Assembly: GCA_022813625.1 (NCBI GenBank)
Contig: JAKLMB010000029.1
Coordinates: forward strand, 434,001 to 498,000
Length of the DNA stretch: 64,000 bases
Origin: Aaosphaeria pasadenensis
Taxonomy: Eukaryota > Ascomycota > Dothideomycetes > Pleosporales
Direction of reading: 5' to 3'
A program made the position numbers and the translations under genes. Under the pieces are notes generated by a model. It was given only the letters and a program-made list of their open reading frames with translations. It was not told where the DNA came from and did not search any database. Position 1 is the stretch's first letter; every line of letters starts with the position of its first letter. This document shows, piece by piece, positions 22,882 through 34,341 of the stretch.

Positions 22882-23967
22882 ACCACGAATGTCGTGATTC
22901 TGGTCAAGAGAAAAAGGAAAGAGCGAAGGATCCGAGAGTGAATCTGGTTGTACTCGGAGGAATAATAATTATATCTCTATCGTATCTTCAGGCCGGGGTT
23001 GCGAACTTGTGTTGGAGGGAAGTGGAGATATAGGTGGGGTTTCGGCAACCTTCCCGATGCAAAGGGAATGCAAGTGGGTGGAGGAGGATGAGGGGGATCA
23101 AGCCGTTAGCGGTGCTGATGGTGGCTTTGGCGGACTTGCGCTTCGGTGGGTTTTAGGTGAGATGGAGAGATACGAATGGTGAGTAGTCGCGCGGTGGTAG
23201 TGCTGAATATAGCAGTAGTTCTGGTCTGTACTTGTCTGACTGCCCGTTTAGCACGAGGAGGCGGATGGCTGGATAAACGAGGTTCTGGACTGCCAGTATG
23301 CGGCAGATGGCACGCGATGTGGGAGAAGTGGCAATTGGGATCGCCAGGGCGTTGCGCCGTGCAGTCTGATCGGCGCAATGGACGGTCTGCTGGGAGGAGG
23401 AAGTTGAAGTCTGGGGAGATTGTTGTTTCGCTCTGTCGTGAAGAAGCAATTGAGTTAGTAAGGGATAGAACCAGCCATAATTGGTGATGGTGAATCAGGT
23501 GTTTGGTGGAGTGATGGGAGCGTGCGGAAGAATTGGCTTGACTCGACTCGACTAAGAAGTCGCGGATCCGTGAGGTACAGACAGAACAGAACAGATACAG
23601 ATAGAGATGGAGATAAAGATGCGGGAGAGGAGTGGAAGAGTAGCGTACCAAACGGGTCGATCTGGCCGAGGATGGCGATCAAGCGAAGAGCATAAAGGTG
23701 TGTGTTTCAACAATGCTGGGAGCGAACAATGAGGATGGGGTGAGGCGGTCTTGGGGATTGTCGCGTATTCTATTCAGAGGGTGATGACGGGGGGTGCGAC
23801 GGCGTGCGCAACGACTAGCATTGCGGTGCGATGGGTTGAGATGGGATGCGATTGCAATTGCAATTGCGATGCGATAAGAGGGATAGATAGGGTAGGTTAG
23901 GGTAGGGTTACGAGTGCTGGATTTCCAAACTAGACGGACTCTAGAGTCTACTGTAGATACGAGTAGT

Positions 23968-23994
23968 TGGTGGTGGTGGTGGTGGTGGTGGTGG
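23968..23994. repeat. TGG trinucleotide microsatellite
   Basis: Nine uninterrupted TGG units in non-coding DNA upstream of PPS1. Confidence 0.9.
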
Positions 23995-24455
23995 TTGATG
24001 ATTAGTACTAAGTACTCGTAGTGGTGATGGCGGAGATTGTGGAGAAATAGATAGATAGATCAGATAGAACGGATAAGAAGGCTAGGCCTGCTAACTAAAG
24101 TAAGGTGACGTCTAGCTGAACGGGGAGTAGAAGGTAGAGTAGAAAGAGGAAGAGGTGGAGAAGTGTAAACAAGAGATGGAGAGATGGATGGAGAGAGATG
24201 GGAGGGGATTGAGGAATGCGACGAGGGGGAGAGGAAGAGAAAGGAGACTCGTACAGGCCGCAGACGCAGGCGCAGACTGAAGATGCAGGTGGAATGATGG
24301 GAAAGTCGAGATGGCGGATGGTGGTTGGATGGATTCGTTGTGATACAGCAGCAGCAGAAGCAGCATAAAACACATACACACTCAAGCAGCATCACACAAC
24401 AGCCGTCGGCGGAATGCCATCCTTACCCTCATCCTCGCCCTTGCACATAACGATG

Positions 24456-24458
24456 CAC

Positions 24459-24493
<35 letters not shown>
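24456..24493. repeat. CACATA hexanucleotide microsatellite
   Basis: About five tandem CACATA units decay into CA repeats. It is non-coding. Confidence 0.88.
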
Positions 24494-26167
24494 GAGAGAA
24501 AGAATATCTACAGAATTACTACGACTATCCAGCCTCAGAAAAGTCATGATAACTTGTTACTCCTCCTCCAGCCATTACGAGTATGTTGACCTACCTCGGA
24601 ACTATTCTTAGGTGCACCTAGGCAGACTCGATTCCCGCCGGCAAAGACAGCATCATTTCCTTATCTTTTCCCTTTCCTCCCTCTCTTCGTCCTCCTACCT
24701 TGTCCTCCTACCTCGTCCTCCTCCCTCCCACCTCATCTCCATCTTTTTGTCCTTTATTCCTGCATATCCTCCTTTTCCTCCCTCATTTCATTCATTGTTG
24801 TTTCAGAACAACACAACATTTCCAGAAAAGGAGGGGTAAATGCTCGTATTATCTGGATATGTTATCGATTATCGATTACAGCGCACACACCCACACGCTT
24901 ATCGGATCGCGATGATGTCTCAGCACATCATCACATCGCATCATCATATCCCCCTACATACACATAGTTACCCATACAACCACCTAGATACATACAGTAA
25001 TTACTAAAGACCCTAACACCATCATTATACCTAGCAAGCGAACCGCCCAGACGGAGGAAGAGGGGAAGGGGAAGGGGGAGACAACGACTAGACGAGAACC
25101 TAGACCCAACAACGCAACGCTAGCTGTGCCTCTAGAGAGGAGGACTAGCTGTTAGAGGAGAATATGTGAGATGGTGGTTTGTCGAATCAGACTGTCCACG
25201 GTTTCTTTGCTTTCTTGACTTTCTTGTTCACTTATTCTGTATGTGTTTTTTTTTTTTGCTTTCGCTTGTGAATACGAAAGAAGGGAGGGGGATGGGTAGA
25301 TGGATAGGTAATTATTACAACTCACATCTCCCTAAGAGACACATCAAGAAGCAATCAAGTCAGAAATATTTGCATCAATTTCACCTCCCTCCCTACTCGT
25401 ACCTACTCTTACATGTAAATACTCATCATCTAGCTAAAAGCTACTCGTGTCTGAACCATCTCAAACCATTCCCGCACGCGAACCCAACGGACCCATCTCC
25501 ATCTCCCATCTTCGATTCCCCACTACTCCACCCCTCCACTTACCCATCCCAATCCTTCCAACCAACAAGGTAATCCATTCACACATTCACACACTACTGC
25601 ACACACCATCCCTGCTCTTTAGCACGATTACTGTTTAGCATCGCATGGTAATATAGCCAATGGAAGTGCGTTTATGTGCCGTTTAGACAATAAGAGGGAG
25701 GGGACGAGGGGCATGGGTATGGTTTACCCCGCAAACTAGCGGGCTAGTAGGTTCGTTAACGGTCGCGGTTGTGCGGTTAGGGGGTGGCATCGGTGATCTT
25801 GGGGGCGTATGGTGCATCGAGATGTGGGTGAATTAATAGTAGTGGTGGTGGTGGTGAATGTGAGGTGAAGATGAAGGTAGAGGAGGTGGTGGGTTTGGTG
25901 TATTTTGTTAGGGAGGGGAGGGGGGTTGTATGAGGGATTGGGGTTGGTGGTGAAGTGATGGGTTAATTGGGGTTTTTTTTTTGTTTACTGGGGTTGAGGG
26001 TGTTGATGGCGATTGTTCTTGATGGGAGGGTTGGAGATGATGCGAGGTATATGACTAGTAATTGCGGATAGGTGAGCGATGAGTGAACTGTGAATAGATG
26101 CATTGATGAATATATACTACAATGCAGTGCGGAATACTTCTAAGATATCCTGTCTAGGTGCCATTTT

Positions 26168-28396
26168 CTACCGCCGACTCTTCGCCTTGACTCTCTCTGC
26201 CAGCTTCTTCAGGTCGTCTGTGTTGTCGCCAGTCCCAGCGCCAACCTCCTTCTTCGACTTCTTCGCCCGCGATTGCTGCGACTCCAACTCCTCCCCGTCA
26301 TCCCTATCGTGTCTCCGCTTCTTGCGTCCCTCCTCCAGCAACGCCTTCATGCCCTGTGTGCCCTTGAACCTGGGGTTCGTAGGATCGATGGCGAACTCGT
26401 GGCTATCGTACAGCTTCGCGAAACGGGGGTCCTGAGTGTTCATCTCGAAGTCGTCCTCCACCACTGCAGCGGCGGCAGCGTCCTTTGATTTCTTGCCCTT
26501 CTTGCCCTTCTTCTTCGCCTTCTCTGCCTTCGCGATCTCGTTCATGTCGAAGTGTTGGACCTTGTTGCCTTCGTCATCCACCATGAGGAGCTCCAGGTTC
26601 GCTTTCTCTGCCGCGGCAGCCTCCTCATCTTGTTCTTGCTCCTTGCGCTTCCGTGCCTTTTCCGCCTTCTTCGATTTGCGCTCTGCCGCCTCGACGTCCT
26701 CTGGGTCGGACGCGAAGAAGGGGTCGTTCCAGGGGTCGTCTTCGCCTGCGTCTCCGTCGTCGTTGGCTTTCGATGCAATGGCGTTTTTGGCCTCCTTTGC
26801 TTCGGCGTCGGGATCGCGTCCTTCGCGGATGGCCTTGGCCCGCTCTTTGCCTCTCTGCTTCCTCTCCTTCTGCTTCCTCTTGTACTTCTCCAATGTGGTT
26901 TCTTCGACGATGGGTTCGTTCTCGAACACCGACCCGCCTTGTCCCTTCGTCGACAGTGCCGCCGAGAACGTGACTTGCATTTCGCCGCCCGGATGCTTCG
27001 ATTCGCGCTTCGACGCCTTGGACGGCTCGTCTGCGGATCCGAGGCCGAGCGCTTTGCGCAAAGCTGCCGCCTTGTCCGGTCGCGGGGCGTCTTCCTCTTC
27101 GTCTTCGTCTGAATCGCCGTCGGAACCTAGGTACGCTTTGAGTTCGTTTTCGTCCAGCTCGTCGCGGGAGAAGGCACGCTTCTGGGCTTCCTGTCGCTGC
27201 CGGTCGTCGGCGTCCCATGTCAGTGTGACTTTGGAGTGGGAGAGCGCCCCTGTGGTGAATTCGTTGGGCTTGTAGCCGCTGGGGAGCTCGCTGCATTCGT
27301 CGTGCGGTTCCTCGTCGAATGTGGTGTCGTCGGGGATGAAGCGCAGGTCGAAGAAATTGGCGCTGGAAAGGTACTCGCGGCCGTCGAGGTTGTCGTAGAT
27401 AGACTTTGCGACGTTGGGGGATGAACAGGTTATCACGGCGTAGTAGTATCGTAGACGGTCGAGCTGGTAGGCGCGGAGGGCTTTGGAGTCGAACTCGTCG
27501 CCGGTGCTCTCTTCGAGGAGCTGCTTCTTGATCTGCTCGTCGTCTTCTGATGCGTCGGAGTCTGAGTCGTCGTTCAGGTCGTCCTTGGACTTGGAGCTTG
27601 CGGCGAAGATCTCTTTGGGTGGGCCTTCAAGTTCCTCACGCTCCATTCTCTCGCGGCCGAACTCGCTGGGGTAGATTACTACGCTCAGGAGCCTTCCGTC
27701 TGAGGGAACGAATGAGCCAGCGACAGCTACGATATCAGCCGCCCGTATGTTGTCCCAGTCGAGGTTGACCGCGGCCAATCGTGACGTGACATCTCCAGTA
27801 GGGATGTCTTCATTCTCACCGGCCAATTCAACTTCCTCTTCTGCCTCCACCTCCTCGTCTTCCGAGTCGTCGTCACTGGAGCTTTCGTCGGAAGAGGAGG
27901 AGAGACCACCATCGCGTATGGGGTCGTAGTTCTGGCCGCGGATGTCTGCTTTTGCGAGCTGTTTCTTCACAATCTTCTCCCTCTTGCTAGCCTTTGCGTC
28001 TTTCAGATCTTCCTCTTCCTCCTCTTCTTCGTCATCCTCGTCATCGTCCTCTTGATCCTGTCGGTAGAACTTTTCAAGCTTTTTCTTGCCCGCATCCTTG
28101 CCTACTTTGCGCCCATAGCGGTCGACAGATGCCTTGTTGTAGAATTCCGGATCATCGAGTAGCCTCGAGAATCGCGAGTCGAGTTTTGTCTTGGTGTTCT
28201 TCTTCGAGGGAAGTCGAAACTTGGCGTCGGTCTGGAAGTTGGAGAATCGTGTGTCCTCTGTCGCAAACAGTCAGTACGGTCGACCTTGATATTCTCCAAA
28301 TTGAAGAATTGGCAATTGGATGAACTCACTCTTCCTGGCGCCTTCCTCCGAGGACTTTGCCTTGGTAGGCAGCGTAGGTCGCTTGGGCAGAGGCAT
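26168..28396 (-). CDS. ESF1: Esf1, nucleolar pre-rRNA processing factor
   Basis: Two exons (28396-28330, 28257-26168) give 718 residues. Esf1 is needed for early 18S rRNA processing in the small-subunit processome. After splicing the N-terminus reads DTRFSNFQTDAKFRLPSKK, then FSRLLDDPEFYNKASVDRYG, the family's opening. Acidic runs of Asp/Glu/Ser alternate with the conserved NUC153/Esf1 blocks: TSRLAAVNLDWDNIRAADI, FVPSDGRLLSVVIYPSEFG, LDRLRYYYAVITCSSPNVA, and near the C-terminus FEMNTQDPRFAKLYDSHEFAIDPTNPRF. The C-terminus is a Lys/Arg-rich nuclear tail. The 72-nt intron separates the first 22 codons. The gene stands head-to-head with a micro-protein gene 425 bases away, so the two may share a promoter. 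Confidence 0.94.
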
Positions 28397-28821
28397 CGTC
28401 GTTGATTTCTGTCTGTATGGGCGTATGAACGAGCTTGAGCTTTCGAGAAATTTTGGCGAATATCCACGGGCGGTGAGACAATTCTGCCGGTCGTGCTGCA
28501 TTAGCGCATCTCCCAAGGGCTCGGCTGGCTATCGATAATACTAACCAGATACGTCGTTGGGTCGAATGTGAATGGTCAATTCGTCGGCTGTTAGTGGCCG
28601 GGGGCTGGACTTTCCTGGGGCAATACTAAGTAGTCGCGTCACAACAAAGGGAGGGGAAATGGGTCGTGTGAGCGCATCTTTCCCAACATATACATAGATT
28701 CCTGCTTGCTCCCTCTAGCATTTGCCTCCCCGAGGTACTCGATCGTTCTCCAACTCCAATTCATACATACACTTCAATAATCTACGGAGTACTTCAATTC
28801 TACACTCAATTTCTCAACACA
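28397..28821. promoter_or_regulatory. Bidirectional promoter region, ESF1 / micro-protein gene
   Basis: 425 bases lie between two divergent start codons. The part near 28720-28820 is C/A/T-rich like a fungal 5' leader. No defined element is claimed. Confidence 0.45.
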
Positions 28822-29452
28822 ATGCCTCCTCTACGGATTGCCGGGTATGTTACTATCAAATTCCACCGAGGCTTCTCGGTGCTCACCGCTTCACGATCTC
28901 CCCACAGTACACAGTAAGAGCTAGGCTAACAGTCTGATGATCAGTCCTCGCAATCTTGCCCTCCTTTCCGTCATTTCCCTCGGCGGCACCTACATGATCC
29001 TCAAATCGAAGACCCTAGCAGTCAAGCAGGACAATAGGACAGCGGGTGATTACAGTGTGTCTGTAGACAGATCCGGTAGGTCAACATGAACATACACCAC
29101 CCGAATGAGAAGGATAGACCGTGACGACTCTCGCCACAACTACATCATCCGCAATTTATACCCAAAAGCTTCGTCAGCTTGCACTCCTAAAGTCATGATA
29201 ACATCGATTGCCTGGAGGGTCCTATCTAGGCGGATCATTTCGGAAGAGCATGTTTCGCAATGTTGCGAGATGTTGCTGCTTTTGTAGAAGCATTCTACGA
29301 ATCGACGGATCCCGAGAAATCTGACGTCCTACTCTAAGCCCTCCAATCCATCCCGCTCACGAAGAACAACCCAACAGTCCCGACGTCGGACGTCTGCGTT
29401 TATGGTTTCGGACTCTTAAGCTGACTTTGACTGTGCAGGTGGCGGGATCTGA
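28822..29452 (+). CDS. Conserved fungal micro-protein (55 residues), probably membrane-anchored
   Basis: Three exons (28822-28844, 28945-29075, 29439-29452) give 55 residues. The protein starts MPPLRIAG, has one hydrophobic stretch (NLALLSVISLGGTYMI), a short basic segment, and ends YSVSVDRSGGGI. As far as I recall, a short protein with one hydrophobic helix and a DRSGGGI-like end occurs across filamentous ascomycetes; I know no function for it, and the hydrophobic N-terminus plus basic flank would suit a mitochondrial or ER membrane anchor. The last intron is long (363 nt) and the last exon encodes only four residues. If the last intron were kept, the protein would end SGRST instead. Too short and too split to appear in simple ORF scans. 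Moderate confidence; the SGGGI end is what decided the model. Confidence 0.62.
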
Positions 29453-30735
29453 AAGTTGACTGTGGTTGAAACAACGAGTTATACGCATCTACCTTTTCGT
29501 TATGAGCATATCAGCAATGGATTCGGCGGCATGATGATCGATCATTTAAACAGCGTCTTTCCACATAATTTATACAATGAAATCATGAGCGTATTGGGTC
29601 ACGAATGATGACCCGGTTATAATGCATTGAAATTACTTGCAGTGGTCGAAATCGTTCCTTCTATGCTCATTCAACACTGAACCCTGTTGCTAGTTTGAAA
29701 TACAAGGTTTATGATGGAGGCACAAATCCAACCTACATGTTGCCGTGTTCAAGGATCTGAGCGGGAGTCGTGCAGGCTCCTGCATAGAATCCTACAGACC
29801 ACGGGCGGGTAAACACCAAGGCGAGAAGCGACATTTGGTCGCGACGTGAGCACTGCATGCCGGAATCCCGCTACTACGGGACGGAGGATTTGTATCCGTA
29901 TCAGACATTCTACACGGAATAGGTAAGAAGAAGAACGATTTGGTCAGAATATCTGGCAACCTAACGCAGGAGCAAATGTGATGGATGACTGCGGCCATGC
30001 GACCCCACTTTTATCCTGGGTGCTTACCATGGACCCTCAGCCAGCCCAGCCTCTTTCCGACAAACCCACCCCAAGGACGGGACGGGATTGGTCCATCATA
30101 TCCAAGCTGCTGGCCCGGTACCATTATGCTATTAATAACACCTCAGCCTCTCTGGTGGTTCTTCCATGGTTGATACCAGGGACAACGCTGCACGCATCTT
30201 GTTTTGCAACGCACTTCTACGGTTCTACCCAGTAACCTGTCTCGTCTCATCTCGTGTAATGGATTGGTGAAGACGCCACAGTTGAAATGCTACGCGAATC
30301 AACATCTACAAACACCCGTGCTTTTTGTCAGCTAGCATACATGCTTCCAAGTGTGGGCCCCAGTCCGGAAGATCCAACGTGTTTAGTGTTCGGTTCTCAG
30401 CTCTGAGGAATGCTTTCTAGTGGGACCCCATTCACGTTAACTAAATCGAGTAAATATCAAAGGAACTATGGAGCGAGCCTTGGTCGAGTTGTTTTGCTCA
30501 GCCCTACATCAGTGCGGAGCCTTTAAAGCATCTCATCCCTAGACTTGCCCCAAGGTCAGAATCCATCTGGCATGCTGCGGCCATCCCAAGCTGGCATCAG
30601 GTACCCGCTCGTCTCAGATCCATCGCATCCTTTGAGGCCAGCACAAAAGCAAACACATCCCACGCAACTCTTTACCCGTAGGAGAACTGATCTTCACTTC
30701 CGTACATCTCAATATCAATTAATGCCGAAACAACC
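29453..30735. other. Intergenic region before the nucleotidyltransferase-like gene
   Basis: 1.28 kb, moderately A/T-rich. It has no repeat and no coding frame I can support. Open frames near 29978-30235 look accidental. Confidence 0.5.
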
Positions 30736-33445
30736 ATGGGTGGCCAAACAGGAAATTACTACAGTGTAGAGGAGTACAACAGTTGGAAGAGGAAGCTCGG
30801 AGCAAACTACAGGAGTCCCCCAAAAGCGAATTTCCTCGCCGCTGCAGCATACATACGTAACCTTCTCGATGGAAAGAAAATGAACTGGGCCGCCATCGGC
30901 GGGCTCGCCATGCTTTGCCTTGGTTCACGACGAGAAATGCCTGACATTCACATCGTATACGAAGATCGAGACTTCAACAAAATAAAGATGAAGCTTGAGG
31001 CAGACCCACGGTAATAAAGACACTTGTCGACTACAAAGATCAAGCTGATGAAAGTAGGGTGAGGTTACCACGCGATATGAACCCATTATTTCCCTCGAAG
31101 ATCTTGATCACTACTGGTCCAAAATTTAGAGACGCTGGTTGCACCCACGATATCGAGGTGGAGCTTGACTTAGTTCCACCAGGTGAGCCTCGACCCCCTC
31201 TCAGATCGGAGAGCATCCATACTAACAGCCCCCAGGTTCACAAGGAACACCCCCAAACGATGTTCTCCGAAAGAACCAAAACCTTTTACGGCTGAGTATG
31301 GACGGGAAGATGCAAAACTTCAAGGGCTTGAACATACTTTATCTTGTGAAAACAACACTGGAATTTTGCAAGCGTCAAGACTTGATGTGGGACCCAAAGC
31401 ACGACCTATACTTCTTGTGCTGCCATTTTGGAAAAGAGTTGGAGGCTATCCGGCATAGATTGGATGTCAAGGCTTTCGAGAAGTATTTCTTCTCGACTCT
31501 TTTCTATTCGAGATTGGCACCAGCAGACCAGCGTAGGTGCTCGGTGCCTATACTCGGCAAGGAACTTCTCAGGTCCCCTCCTCCTATGATGGCCATCACT
31601 CCTCCTCCAGAGACCACTAATCAAGCACCCACACTGCCCAACGTTATGCCACCGCAACCGACAAGACCCGTTCTTCATCCATCAAAGTCTACTCCCCAAT
31701 TAAGCGCAGGAAAGCCAAGTGTGAATAACCTACTCACGCCTCCTATGCCTGGAAGGGCGAAGCTTGTAAAGCCTCCGCCGAAGGAGCCAAATCTGCTACC
31801 GAAAGCCACGACCTCCAACACAACAGCTGCCGGCACTGAACCCCGCGAGATTCGGTCAAGATATCGTCAGACTGCCCCGCCGATCACCCCAGGTCACTCT
31901 AGAAGCGCTAGTTCGAACATGCAAGCTGTTCCCACAGGCTCAAATACGCAAACCAGGCCACGATCAATGGAGTCTCTGGCACCTCCTCGGCTATCAAATG
32001 GACCAGTGCCCACCAACACTCTTGCTAAGGGGGTAGAGGGTGTCATGAACGGTCAGCAAGCTCTGAAAGGTGCTCCATTGCATAAAACCTCCTCAGCAAA
32101 CCATGGCGTTCCAGCTGGCAAGAACCCAGTCCCAATCTTCGCGCATTCCGTGCCAATTCCCGATCCCAGAATCCACCCGGTCCCCCCGATTCCCGCTCAA
32201 TTTTCTTCTCCAAATCATCCTACTGCAGCTTCAACTCACTCGCATCGCAACTCCCCTGGTGCACATCGTCCTATAGCGTCTTCTGCAGAGAAACCCAAAG
32301 AAGAAAAGGCCAGCGGATTGAGAGTTGTTGGTCCAGACGGACTATACGCAGCACAGCCAAAGCCGCCACGGCCAACTCCTCCTCCAGCACAGGCTAAGAT
32401 CCAAGCTCAACCACCCAAACATGCTGAACCCTCTATCAGTCCTCCTGTTATACATAGTCAATCTGGCTTTGCATTTGAGCTCCCGGGTTCAACGCCTTCT
32501 TCGTCGCATTCTTACGATATCTCTCCACTACAGTCACCAGACGCCACACCAGTCAAGCTGCCTGAGGGATTGATGGTGCATAAGGGAGCCCCAGCTCCCC
32601 CACGTAAAGCGTCTTTCCCACACGTGCAGCCACAGGCAACTCTACCACGCCCAGCGCAAGACGCAGTCCATCAGCACGATATAGTGGCTGAACTACCTGC
32701 TGATCATCCGGGAGCATCTGAATGTCTGCCCACTAGGCCACGCCATCCTCGCACTCAGTCCGAACCTATTGTAGATTTTCCGTCCAGCCTCATGGCCGGT
32801 CGCTCACAAAACGTTTCCCAGAACTATATCTCTCACACACTGCCTTCTCAGCAACCCGAATCAGAACAGATACAGACTAATGCTAATCGATATGCCGGAT
32901 ATACCGTCAATAATTACTATCACCCAGCTGTAACATCGCAATACAAAGCATACACAGGCGTTATTACTCCTCCTATGCCACCAACTGCTGCACCAATATC
33001 TCAGGACAACCTTTATCATGACCACATCGACTACTCAATGCTCCCTCGACCTCTTCAGTCGTCCCACAAACAAGTCCAGGAATTCGGTCCCAGCCATTCT
33101 GAACACAAGCGCTATGACTCAGCCTTCACCCCACCGCCATCATCCGGCGGAAAAGAGACGTATCAACGCGGCGACGAACCCCGCTTTGTCAACCTACAGC
33201 CACCCACTGGATACGAAGACTTCACCCATGGACCTTACACCCCCGTCGACCTCCAACAAAACCCCTTTGAGAACCAGGGACAATGGCAAAACCCCAAGCA
33301 ACAGTATACCCCCGCCATGACCGCACCGGGAGGACAGCAACAGCAGCACAGCGCTTCCCCACAAAACCACAACTACCAAGCTTTCGCCGCACCACCACCT
33401 CCTGAGCAGCAGCAGCAGCATTACCTACCGAACGACAGGTACTAA
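30736..33445 (+). CDS. Nucleotidyltransferase-fold-like protein with a long Pro/Gln-rich tail; function unknown
   Basis: Three exons (30736-31010, 31058-31182, 31236-33445) give 869 residues. The first 230 residues look globular and resemble AbiEii-type nucleotidyltransferases: a helix, then WAAIGGLAMLCLGSRREMPDIHIVY (glycine pair and the Arg-Asp strand), a second acidic strand HDIEVELDLV, and a helical part LNILYLVKTTLEFCKRQD with HDLYFLCCHF. The expected DxD metal pair reads D-I-H here, so catalysis may be lost or altered. The remaining about 640 residues are rich in Pro, Ser, Gln and His, without recognisable domains, and end in short Gln runs; this part is probably disordered and may be a scaffold or nuclear activation-like region. 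Introns are 47 and 53 nt. The fold call is inference from pattern, not from a search; the gene itself is well supported. Confidence 0.72.
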
Positions 33446-34341
33446 GCATCTGCATAGGCGAACCTTGAGAATGGTTACCCACATCGAAAATCTGATACCC
33501 AGACAGACTCTTCTCCGGTCTTTGAAAACTTTTGTAATGAATATAGATGTCAACGATGTAACGATTGTGTTTCTTTTTACGTTTTTATTTACTGTTTTGG
33601 ATGCATTTTATGGGGTTTGAGATTGGATTTAATGTATCATTTTTTTGGCAGGGATGGATACGGGAATTTTGTATATCATTTTTTATGCTTCTTTCAGAGA
33701 TAAATGAATTAACACTTGATTTTTTATATTTCAAGATGTGTCCTGAAACCAAGTGGGACTTTTTTGACGTTTGCTCTCGCGTTTGAGTGGTAACATTATT
33801 TTTCTTGTTTTTTTTTATCTAAGTCACACCTTACACAAACCAACAATATCAAACTGTTTGAATATCCCATCTCTATTTCGATACTGGTGGATGCTTCTTG
33901 TTCACCAGAATTGGTCTTCAGTAATTGCCGAGTGAGAAATTAGGGATGTGGTTTGCCATTCTGTTCGTTCGTGCGTTGGTTGATCCTGTTAATGTTGTTC
34001 GTCCATTCGTTTGTGCGAACATTGCACTTTAAGAGTTAGTGGAGACGGAAGACATGGAGAAATCAAGGAGCTGAAGGAATCATAGAGGAAATGATCAATC
34101 GAGAGATAAGGATGTGATGAAATATCGAGGGCTAGCTTTTTGACGACTTCGGTGGAAATGGAGGTTGCTTCTATATGTGCTTATTCCCCTGCATTCCTCT
34201 CTCTGTGCTCATGTCCCTCTGTGTGGTACAGTGTCTCAACTTTTCAAAAACCTATCGAACCAAAGAACATCCGAAGAAACTCCATGCAAATGCAGCGAAC
34301 GTTTAATTTTAATAGCTCTAGTAGCTGAAGTTGACAAGACT
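33446..34341. other. Convergent intergenic region with T-rich stretch
   Basis: 3' ends of two converging genes. The part 33560-33830 has several T runs, typical of 3' untranslated DNA. Nothing coding is seen. Confidence 0.5.

Larger units (their letters stand above)
22882..26167. other. 3.3-kb gene-free, microsatellite-rich interval
   Basis: Between the PPS1 start (reading left) and the ESF1 end (also reading left). It holds TGG, CACATA and poly-T runs, a short telomere-like GGTTAGGGTAGGGTTA near 23892, and long purine/pyrimidine-biased tracts near 24140-24240 and 24650-24800. It probably contains a long PPS1 upstream region. Open frames here consist of biased residues and I do not accept any. 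Confidence 0.5.

Noticed and set aside
23106..23651. Minus-strand frame of 181 codons upstream of PPS1
   Set aside because: Biased residues from a simple-sequence region and no domain; probably PPS1 leader DNA.
23885..23912. Telomere-like TTAGGG pieces
   Set aside because: Only about two degenerate units; too short to call an interstitial telomere.
26436..27275. Long plus-strand frame across ESF1
   Set aside because: Antisense shadow created by the strongly biased Glu/Lys/Ala codons of ESF1.
29076..29438. Possible snoRNA inside the long intron of the micro-gene
   Set aside because: No convincing C and D boxes with a terminal stem; the intron length alone is not evidence.
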